A stretch of DNA of 5,057 bases, from NCBI GenBank assembly GCA_947255165.1, contig CAMYFZ010000088.1, positions 1-5,057 on the forward strand. The letters are read 5' to 3'. The position numbers and the translations under genes were made by a program. Shown in pieces: positions 1 to 5,057 of the stretch (position 1 is its first letter; the number at the start of each line of letters is the position of its first letter). The stretch comes from an uncultured Varibaculum sp. Lineage in GTDB: Bacteria > Actinomycetota > Actinomycetes > Actinomycetales > Actinomycetaceae. The notes under the pieces were generated by a model. That model did no database searches. It was not told the origin of the DNA and saw nothing but the letters and a program-made list of their open reading frames with translations.

Positions 1-83
1 ACCATATAGGTTTGACCGTCCCTATGCGCCAGGCAGTAACCGCCGTGGACGGGGCGCAGCAGCTGCAGAGAAACTTCGTTCAT
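1..83 (-). CDS. Class I SAM-dependent RNA methyltransferase, TRAM domain (N-terminal fragment)
   Basis: Only the first 27 codons are present; the gene runs off the left edge. It starts at ATG 83-81 and reads MNEVSLQLLRPVHGGYCLAH then RDGQTYM. The segment 'RPVHGGYCLAHRDGQ' resembles the beginning of the TRAM domain that opens TrmA/RlmCD-type uridine methyltransferases, where a basic/hydrophobic strand is followed by xxxGGxxxAR/H and a short basic turn. TRAM is an RNA-binding beta-barrel; the catalytic Rossmann domain would lie outside the window. Support from context is strong: in actinobacteria a TRAM-containing methyltransferase (Rv2689c in M. tuberculosis) follows the same permease gene. 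The start lies 2 bases after the permease stop (TAA-CT-ATG), with no clear Shine-Dalgarno, so translation probably depends on coupling. Target base and gene symbol cannot be judged from this fragment. Confidence 0.72.
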   Translation of the reverse strand, partial: MNEVSLQLLRPVHGGYCLAHRDGQTYM

Positions 84-85
84 AG

Positions 86-2254
86 TTAAAAGTCGGTAGC
101 AAAGTCAGGCTGAATATCGTCATGGATTTTAGATTTAGGGTCAGAAGGCGGTGGGTCAATCCCCCAACCACCGTGAACACTATTGAACCAAGGAAGATGG
201 TCCCCCTCACCCACAAACGCGCCTCGGGTAATGTCTTGGACTCGCCCTCTAAATACCGGGGAAGATTGGCGATATTCTTCCGGAGGAAGCAGCGTCTCTA
301 CCCCGGCTCGCTGGTCTGCCCGTTCGCGGCTATGGGAAAAATTCCAAGGCACCATTACCACTAGCACTCCGGGTAGATCCCGAAGCTGACGGCGAATACG
401 ATAGACAGAGCGATTATGCAAGAGCTTCTGCCAAGGATATTTTACCAGGTAGCAGGGAATATAGATTACTACTAGGTCGCGGGGAGAACGGTTCCGCAAA
501 GAACGCACATGCTGCAGCAACGGGCCGGTAATATCACGAAAAGGCGAAGCTAATACCGTCAGTGGCACTTCCACCCCGCTGTGCTTCCAGGTTTCTTTCA
601 GCTGCTCAAAATCATCGGGCTCAATCTCGACGTGCACTAAAGATAGCGAGGAAGGATGGCAAGCGCGAGCATAGGAGATGGCCCGCATAGTAGGTTTGTA
701 CAGGTTAGACACCAATACCAGGCTTTGCACCCGGGAAGGCATCGCCCGGGCGGCCGCATAATCAGCCACTTCAATCTCATCACTGGAGAACTGATAGTAC
801 TTACCAATCCTCAACAGCAGCGTAAACACTATGGCCATTAGCGCTAAGGCAACCCAGGCGCCGTGGGCAAACCTAGAGACAGTTACCACCACCAGGACGG
901 TGGCGGTACAGATAAAACCAATAGCGTTTACCGTCCAGCGGCGGCGCAGAATCTTCCGGCTTTTTTGGAAGGTCCGCGAACGTAGTTTTGCATTCCAGTG
1001 CCGCAGCATCCCCAGTTGGGATAGCGTCAAAGAAATGAAAACTCCGATGATATACATCTCGATTAGTCTGGGTGATTGCGCACCGGTAAACGTAATTAAA
1101 ACTGCTGCTACCAGGGCCGGCACGCAAATAACTGGTGAAAGGGAACGCCGGTCAGCACGCCGGAAAATTTGGGGCGGCAAAAACCCATCACGGGACAGCA
1201 CCTGAGTCAGCTGCGAGAACCAGTTGAAAGCGCTATGAGCGGCAAAAACTAGGATCACTGCCGTGATCGCAGTAACCAGGTAGGCCATTACCGGGTAGGG
1301 GGCGAATACGATCTGTGCTAGCTGCGCGATTACCGGAGGGATGTCATAGGCCGCCAGGGGGCCATTTGCACCGATTATCTGAGAGTCAAGGGCCGGGACT
1401 TTGATGCCAGTAACTTTCGCTAGGTGCAGCATCGAAAGCATCATTGCCGCGCTAATCAGCCCGAACAAGGCCAGGGTGATCCGGGCATTCTTGGAACGAG
1501 GTTTCCTGAAAGCAGGCACCCCGTTACTGATTCCCTCTACCCCACTCAGGGCTACGCATCCTCCCGAAAACGCCCGCAGGAACAGCAATAGTCCCCCTAA
1601 GCCATGCAGTCCTGCCTGATAGCGCGCGGCAGGTAAAAGCTCCCTACCTGCACTATCTGCTAGTCTCAGGCTGCCTAATGCCTCCTGGACAAACCCGAAA
1701 ATAGCTAGCAACGCGATGGCTGCCATAAATAGATAGGCGGGGATGGCAAATAATTTTCCCGACTCTCGCATTCCCGACAGATTCAGCAGGGTTAAAACTG
1801 CAATTACCGATACGGCCACTAAAACTTGATGGGTATTGAGCGCTGGAAACAGTGCACCTACATAGCTGGCACATACAGAGGTAGAGACCGCGATCGTCAA
1901 AGAATAATCAACTAACAGGGCACTGACCGTGACCAGAGCAGCAGTTGGTCCCAGGTTTTGCCGCGCCACCTCATAGTCGCCGCCTCCGCGGGGATAGGCC
2001 ATCACCACCTGGCGGTAAGAAATAATCACCACTGCCATTACCGCAAAAACAGCCACTCCCACCCACACGGAAATACCCGAGGCGACGATCCCCCCAACCC
2101 CTAAGGTCAAAAGGATTTGATCAGGGGCATAGGAAACTGAAGAAAGCGCATTAGAAGCGAAAACCGGCAGCGCGTAGCGTTTAGATAGCCCCTGCCGCAT
2201 CAGCAGCGCTTTACGCACAGCCGGGCTTTCCCAGCGGTCTTTCACGTTTTTCAC
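86..2254 (-). CDS. KimA-like APC superfamily permease, probable K+ importer
   Basis: A 722-residue membrane transporter of the APC superfamily with about 12 hydrophobic segments between residues 30 and 485, followed by a soluble, presumably cytosolic, domain of about 235 residues with a charged, Pro-rich tail. The signature LPVFASNALSSVSYAPDQ (29-46) matches the first broken helix of the KimA/YdaO group. Further matches are SYRQVVMAYPRGGGDY (79-94), LLVDYSLTIAVS (113-124), AFSGGCVALSGVEGISN (228-244) and LIEMYIIGVF (397-406). Against recalled B. subtilis KimA, the K+-site residues Y43, Y118, T121, S125, E233 and Y377 correspond to Y42, Y117, T120, S124, E240 and Y401; T230 becomes S237 and D36 becomes N35. 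It corresponds to Rv2690c by position. Start is GTG 2254-2252; an in-frame TAG sits at 2272-2270. The divergent ceoBC genes support a K+ role. Amino acid transport is the main alternative. Confidence 0.85.
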   Translation of the reverse strand: MKNVKDRWESPAVRKALLMRQGLSKRYALPVFASNALSSVSYAPDQILLTLGVGGIVASGISVWVGVAVFAVMAVVIISYRQVVMAYPRGGGDYEVARQNLGPTAALVTVSALLVDYSLTIAVSTSVCASYVGALFPALNTHQVLVAVSVIAVLTLLNLSGMRESGKLFAIPAYLFMAAIALLAIFGFVQEALGSLRLADSAGRELLPAARYQAGLHGLGGLLLFLRAFSGGCVALSGVEGISNGVPAFRKPRSKNARITLALFGLISAAMMLSMLHLAKVTGIKVPALDSQIIGANGPLAAYDIPPVIAQLAQIVFAPYPVMAYLVTAITAVILVFAAHSAFNWFSQLTQVLSRDGFLPPQIFRRADRRSLSPVICVPALVAAVLITFTGAQSPRLIEMYIIGVFISLTLSQLGMLRHWNAKLRSRTFQKSRKILRRRWTVNAIGFICTATVLVVVTVSRFAHGAWVALALMAIVFTLLLRIGKYYQFSSDEIEVADYAAARAMPSRVQSLVLVSNLYKPTMRAISYARACHPSSLSLVHVEIEPDDFEQLKETWKHSGVEVPLTVLASPFRDITGPLLQHVRSLRNRSPRDLVVIYIPCYLVKYPWQKLLHNRSVYRIRRQLRDLPGVLVVMVPWNFSHSRERADQRAGVETLLPPEEYRQSSPVFRGRVQDITRGAFVGEGDHLPWFNSVHGGWGIDPPPSDPKSKIHDDIQPDFATDF

Positions 2255-2343
2255 ACCCTGATCATCCCACTATCTTGCCGAAACCGATAGTTACAACTGA
2301 TATGAAAGCTGAAAATAGCCAAGAAAAGGTTTACGCTACTTGC
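2255..2343. promoter_or_regulatory. Divergent intergenic region, probable promoters for permease and ceoBC
   Basis: These 89 bases separate the two divergent start codons and are the only non-coding stretch of note in the window. For the plus strand two weak promoter candidates can be seen. One is TTTTCA (2248-2253), a 17-base spacer and TATCTT (2271-2276). The other is an extended -10, TGaTATGAA (2298-2306), without a good -35. For the minus strand the best pair is TTTTCA (2315-2310) and TAACTA (2293-2288) with a 16-base spacer, also weak. A 10-base dyad AGTT-AC-AACT lies at 2289-2298 and could be an operator half, though such short dyads arise by chance. That the region contains promoters follows from the gene layout; the exact boxes are guesses. 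Confidence 0.45.
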
Positions 2344-3009
2344 ATGCACTTCGTAGTTTTAGGATCGGGACGAGTAGGCGCCCGCGTCGCGCAGACCCTG
2401 GATGAACAGGGACACTCCGTCGCTATCATCGATTCCAATCCCGATGCTTTTCGCAAACTTCCCACCGATTTTTCGGGACAAAAAGTTTCTGGGATTGGCT
2501 TTGATCGAGAGGTACTCGAGCGCGCCAATATCGAGGAAGCCTACGCATTTGCCGCCATCTCTAATGGGGACAACACCAATATATTAGCGGCGCGTATCGC
2601 CCGGGAAACCTTCGGGATCGACCGGGTGGTTGCCCGGATTTACGATATTCGGCGCGCAGAAATCTACCGCAAGCTGGGGATCAATACCACTTCTCCGGTG
2701 TCTTGGACCGCTTCGGAAATGCTGCGACAAATGCTGCCCGACGACACCCAGCTGGCCTATTCTGATTCTGTCTATCAGGTGAAAATGCTGCGGGTTATTC
2801 CCTGCGAAGACTGGGTAGGGGTTTCCTTGCAGCAGACTCAAAAACTTTTGGATATTAAAGTTGCCTATATTGGCCGTGATGGTGAACCCTATTTCAACCT
2901 GTCTACCCTGGTGATTCAAGATGGCGACGAATTGATTTGCACGGTTCCTTCCGGGCGAGCCGCGCAAATAGAGCGAGCTTTCAAACGACCCCCGGCACAG
3001 GAGGATTAA
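2344..3009 (+). CDS. ceoB: CeoB, TrkA-family RCK potassium uptake regulatory protein
   Basis: A 221-residue protein with an RCK_N Rossmann domain (about 1-120) and an RCK_C domain (about 142-213). The dinucleotide loop GSGRVG is at 7-12 and the acidic residue ending strand 2 is D30, typical of NAD(H)-type RCK domains. FAAISNGDNTNI (69-80) and RVVARIYD (94-101) are close to the mycobacterial CeoB pattern. Such proteins form rings on the cytosolic face of K+ transporters and gate them in response to nucleotides or second messengers. ATG 2344 was chosen because the product then begins directly with the first Rossmann strand (MHFVVLGSG). Longer in-frame starts at TTG 2275 and ATG 2302 lack ribosome sites and would add a polar tail unlike the family. 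AAAAGG at 2324-2329 is rather far (14 bases) from the chosen ATG. ceoC follows without a gap. No TrkH partner is visible. Confidence 0.9.
   Translation: MHFVVLGSGRVGARVAQTLDEQGHSVAIIDSNPDAFRKLPTDFSGQKVSGIGFDREVLERANIEEAYAFAAISNGDNTNILAARIARETFGIDRVVARIYDIRRAEIYRKLGINTTSPVSWTASEMLRQMLPDDTQLAYSDSVYQVKMLRVIPCEDWVGVSLQQTQKLLDIKVAYIGRDGEPYFNLSTLVIQDGDELICTVPSGRAAQIERAFKRPPAQED
2999..3004 (+). promoter_or_regulatory. Strong Shine-Dalgarno site for ceoC
   Basis: AGGAGG lies 5 bases before the ceoC ATG and is embedded in the last codons of ceoB (CAG GAG GAT TAA). It is the best ribosome site in the window and fixes the ceoC start. Its location within ceoB, with the ceoB stop touching the ceoC start, implies coupled translation and balanced amounts of the two RCK proteins. 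Confidence 0.85.
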
Positions 3010-3711
3010 ATGAGGATTGTGATTGCCGGAGCCGGATCGGTAGGGCGCTCGATTGCGCGAGAACTGGTTACAAACGGTTATGAAGTTACCTTGATCGACA
3101 ATCATCCTTCCCGCATGGAGGTCGCCTCGATTCCACAGGCAGACTGGGTTTTAGGGGATGCCTGTTCGCTAGAAACCCTTTCTAAATCTGAGATAAGTCA
3201 AGCTGACGTGGTGGTTTGTGCCACCGGGAATGACAAAGTGAATCTGGTGGTGTGTCTGCTAGCTAAAACCGAGTTCGGGGTGCCGAAAACGGTGGCGCGA
3301 GTAAATAATCCCAAGAACGAGTGGCTCTTTGATGATGCCTGGGGAGTTGACGTGGCGGTCTCTACCCCACGAGTAATGACGTCGCTAGTCGAGGAAGTTG
3401 TGTCCGTGGGGATCCCGGTACACCTCTTCCGCTTTCACGCTTCCGACACCAACATGTATTCCCTAACTGTCCCCGAGGATTCGGAATTGACCGGGCAGCC
3501 CCTGTCTGCTCTCGACCTGCCACCTTCCGTGGTCTTGGCAGCAGTTCTCCGCGATTCCCGTCCCCTGGCTCCTCATCCGGATACTTTATTACAGGGCTTA
3601 GATGAACTGCTGATGCTGTTTAGCTCGAAAGCTGAGGACGATCTAGAGCAAATAACCGCTCTGTTCACGCCCCCGCCTGAAGAAATAGCCGATCCGGCGC
3701 AAGAAGATTAG
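3010..3711 (+). CDS. ceoC: CeoC, TrkA-family RCK potassium uptake regulatory protein
   Basis: A 233-residue paralogue of the preceding protein. The Rossmann loop GAGSVG is at 7-12, strand 2 ends in D30, and the GDA motif (49-51, LGDACSLETL) is in its canonical place. LLAKTEFGVPKTVARVNNPK (83-102) and NEWLFDDAWGVDVAVSTPR (103-121) match the mycobacterial CeoC pattern very closely. RCK_C spans about 136-208. A short acidic, Pro-rich tail (about 218-233) extends beyond the domain. It presumably forms a hetero-oligomer with CeoB that binds nucleotide and regulates K+ uptake, most likely through the divergent KimA-like permease. The start follows the ceoB stop at once (TAA ATG) behind AGGAGG. The TAG stop overlaps the convergent DUF3159 stop codon. 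K+ regulation is known for the family; the partner is inferred. Confidence 0.9.
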   Translation: MRIVIAGAGSVGRSIARELVTNGYEVTLIDNHPSRMEVASIPQADWVLGDACSLETLSKSEISQADVVVCATGNDKVNLVVCLLAKTEFGVPKTVARVNNPKNEWLFDDAWGVDVAVSTPRVMTSLVEEVVSVGIPVHLFRFHASDTNMYSLTVPEDSELTGQPLSALDLPPSVVLAAVLRDSRPLAPHPDTLLQGLDELLMLFSSKAEDDLEQITALFTPPPEEIADPAQED

Positions 3712-4448
3712 TCGGCAGCTTCGCGCAGGTGGCTGGTTTCATCGCGTAGCCACACCCAATTGAAATAACCGACGAGGGCGAATGCGGGCAAACCTAAGAT
3801 CAGCCGCGCTGCCCCCAGGGGCACCAGCAAATTTGCGTAGTACAAAGGTAGCTCCACCGCTAACCTGAGCGTGAAGAGCCCCACCCACAGCCAGGTGCAA
3901 AGCCGGGAAACGAGGTAGAACTTGCGGAAATCTGGGTGGCGCCACCTATCCAGTTTCCCGATAGCACCGGCAACTAGCCACCCGATAGCCGGGCGGCGAG
4001 CCAAGATAGTTAACAACAATATCGCTGAGTAAACCCCATTGATCCAAAAACCGAAAGCGAAAAAGTTTTCTACCTGACCGCTGCGCCAAGCCCAAAACAC
4101 ACTGATTAAAGTACCGGCAAGTCCCGCAACTACCTGGCGCAGACTTTGGCGGCGCACCAGGCGAATGACCGCAAAGATTAGGGTGGCTCCCAACGCCAAG
4201 ATAACCGGCAGCCGCAGAGATTGGGTGAACGGATAGATGGCTACTACCAAGATGGTGGGTAAAGTGGTTTCTAGCGCTCCCCAGGGCCCGCCGATAGCCT
4301 CGCCCATAGAGAAATGCTGCGAGCCTAGCTGGGCCCCGAGACCGCCCAGTTGTCCCGAGAGCGAGGCTTCCGAGAGATTTTCAGAAGCGGAAGCATTATT
4401 AGCTGCTGTTTTCTCCCTGTCACCTGCTGTTTCTAAACTAGCGTTCAT
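3708..4448 (-). CDS. DUF3159 family integral membrane protein
   Basis: A 246-residue protein of unknown function matching the actinobacterial DUF3159 pattern. The first 48 or so residues are a Ser/Ala/Gly/Glu-rich, probably disordered region. About six hydrophobic segments follow, near 59-75, 80-98, 105-121, 129-149, 183-198 and 207-234. Recognisable family stretches are GPWGALETTLPTILVVAIYP (54-73), RRQSLRQVVAGL (99-110) and LWVGLFTLRLAVELPLYYAN (187-206). ATG 4448 is preferred over TTG 4466 because it overlaps the OB-fold stop by 11 bases, a usual coupling layout, although no good Shine-Dalgarno is seen for either. An internal ATG at 4307, just before the conserved domain, is a less likely start. 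It is the last gene of the minus-strand series and corresponds in position to Rv2693c. No catalytic motif is evident, so no function is assigned. Confidence 0.85.
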   Translation of the reverse strand: MNASLETAGDREKTAANNASASENLSEASLSGQLGGLGAQLGSQHFSMGEAIGGPWGALETTLPTILVVAIYPFTQSLRLPVILALGATLIFAVIRLVRRQSLRQVVAGLAGTLISVFWAWRSGQVENFFAFGFWINGVYSAILLLTILARRPAIGWLVAGAIGKLDRWRHPDFRKFYLVSRLCTWLWVGLFTLRLAVELPLYYANLLVPLGAARLILGLPAFALVGYFNWVWLRDETSHLREAAD

Positions 4449-4794
4449 TAGTATAAACAGGCTCAATCTGGAAAGTCGGGTTGATAACGCATAGCCCGTT
4501 GGAGCGGGAGATAACCATGCCTTGCACCGCTAGGCGGATTCCGGCTTTTATACCCGGAACGCTTTTGCGCCCTAGCCAAACCACATCTATCGACCCGGTG
4601 CCGTCGAACAAAGTCGCGGTAAAAGAACCGGGACCGGTGGGGGCCGGGAAGGTAACAGAACGCAAAACCCCAAATAGTGACACTCTTTGACGCTCAGCTA
4701 CCTCGCTAACCTTAGAGGCTACCGCAACTTCATCGGTTCCGGCTTGCGCGGTTTCGCTCGCCTCGCTACCTGGTGTCGCCAATTCGCTATTCAC
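4438..4794 (-). CDS. Small OB-fold nucleic-acid-binding-like protein
   Basis: A 118-residue soluble protein with a low-complexity, acidic/Ala-rich N-terminus (about 1-33) followed by a single OB-fold domain (about 36-112). The visible core is QRVSLFGVLRSVTF (36-49), TATLFDGTGSIDVVWLGR (59-76), GIKAGIRLAVQGMV (81-94) and a final strand around CVINPTFQIEP (102-112). The pattern 'LRSVT ... LFDGTGxxxxVWLGR' matches the actinobacterial OB-fold protein encoded by Rv2694c and resembles tRNA anticodon/RecG-type OB domains. It might bind single-stranded nucleic acid, but no ligand is established. The start is GTG 4794-4792, whose GTGA overlaps the TGA stop of the upstream gene; the nearest purine-rich site is GGAAG, about 10 bases upstream. 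Its stop lies within the start of the DUF3159 gene, so all three genes are probably translationally coupled. Confidence 0.82.
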   Translation of the reverse strand: MNSELATPGSEASETAQAGTDEVAVASKVSEVAERQRVSLFGVLRSVTFPAPTGPGSFTATLFDGTGSIDVVWLGRKSVPGIKAGIRLAVQGMVISRSNGLCVINPTFQIEPVYTNER

Positions 4795-5057
4795 TGCTCA
4801 TCTGCTTCCAGTTGTTCACGCACCTGCTGAGGGAGCAAGATCGGTAACAGTTCGCCGGGAACTCGTGCTTCTTCCCCGCGCACCACCTCCAGGCCATGCA
4901 ACACGTCCAAAAGTTGCTGCCGAGTATTTTCATCTTCAGCAGCCAGGCCGCGCACGATTACCCGTAGCAACCAACGCTCACCCTCAACGCCCCACAAAAG
5001 CAGGGGCAAAGCGCCCTCCCCGGAAGATTTTCCGCCCGGAATCGGCCGCGCCAACAC
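4791..5057 (-). CDS. DUF3710 family protein (C-terminal part)
   Basis: The last 88 codons and TGA stop of a gene entering from the right edge; the first visible codon (GTG 5057-5055) is an internal valine, not a start. The segment PLLLWGVEGERWLLRVIVRG (18-37 of the fragment) followed by DENTRQQLLDVLHGLEVVRG (42-61) and a hydrophobic LLPILLP stretch (70-76) is the usual C-terminal half of DUF3710 proteins, which are soluble actinobacterial proteins of unknown function. In related genomes this gene sits beside dut (dUTPase), which would lie just outside this window. The stop overlaps the OB-fold start by 4 bases. The C-terminus EQLEADEQ is strongly acidic. The assignment rests on the recalled family pattern plus gene order. 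Confidence 0.8.
   Translation of the reverse strand: MLARPIPGGKSSGEGALPLLLWGVEGERWLLRVIVRGLAAEDENTRQQLLDVLHGLEVVRGEEARVPGELLPILLPQQVREQLEADEQ

Noticed and set aside
22..216. Minus-strand 64-codon open frame across the methyltransferase/permease junction
   Set aside because: It overlaps both genes in a different frame, and its end is low-complexity Ala/Arg/Pro. The in-frame methyltransferase start at 83 explains the region better.
831..1205. Plus-strand open frame of 124 codons inside the permease gene
   Set aside because: It lies wholly antisense to a strongly supported transporter gene, and its composition (Arg/Thr/Ile-rich mixture) matches no family. It is a shadow frame.
2255..2343. c-di-AMP (ydaO-type) riboswitch ahead of the K+ genes
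   Set aside because: Such riboswitches are known upstream of K+ transport genes, but this region is under 90 bases, is shared by two promoters, and shows no long paired structure.
2584..3105. Minus-strand open frame of 173 codons across ceoB and ceoC
   Set aside because: Both sense-strand genes are clear RCK family members; this frame spans their junction and reads as an antisense shadow rich in His, Asn and Pro.
3688..3716. Possible terminator hairpin at the end of ceoC (GCCG-ATC-CGGC, or GCCGA paired with TCGGC over the stop codons)
   Set aside because: The stems are only 4-5 pairs, the longer one has a 19-base loop, and no T-run follows on either strand.
4438..4466. TTG 4466 as start of the DUF3159 protein
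   Set aside because: It would add MSLFIL before the Met at 4448 with no ribosome site. ATG 4448 gives the usual short overlap with the preceding stop.

Overview
The window is from a moderate-GC actinomycete. Gene order matches the conserved actinobacterial neighbourhood known in Mycobacterium tuberculosis as Rv2689c-Rv2696c: TRAM-type RNA methyltransferase, APC/KimA-like permease, the RCK pair ceoB and ceoC, DUF3159 membrane protein, OB-fold protein, DUF3710 protein. The base composition looks only mildly GC-rich, lower than Streptomyces or Mycobacterium. That would suit Actinomycetaceae such as Varibaculum or Mobiluncus, but this genus-level guess is weak. All family names come from recalled sequence patterns; no search was run.

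Layout. Bases 1-83 (-) hold the first 27 codons of an RNA methyltransferase cut by the window edge. Two bases upstream of it ends a 722-residue KimA-like amino acid/polyamine/cation permease (86-2254, -). A short divergent intergenic region (2255-2343) must hold the promoters for both sides. To the right, ceoB (2344-3009, +) and ceoC (3010-3711, +) are directly abutting RCK proteins joined by a strong Shine-Dalgarno site. ceoC meets the DUF3159 gene (3708-4448, -) tail to tail with a 4-base overlap. The minus-strand series DUF3710 (4791-5057, partial), OB-fold (4438-4794) and DUF3159 is tightly packed with overlapping starts and stops, so it is almost certainly one transcript entering from beyond the right edge.

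How it may work. CeoB and CeoC each carry a nucleotide-binding RCK_N domain and an RCK_C ligand domain, the usual regulatory subunits of K+ transport. No TrkH/TrkG/KtrB-type channel subunit lies in the window. The only transporter is the divergent permease, whose membrane core aligns with the K+ importer KimA, including several of its K+-site residues. The simplest inference is that this locus is a K+ uptake module in which an RCK pair regulates a KimA-like symporter. The DUF3159/OB-fold/DUF3710 cassette has no established function. No mobile elements, RNA genes, CRISPR arrays or substantial repeats are seen, and no stretch longer than about 90 bases lacks a gene.
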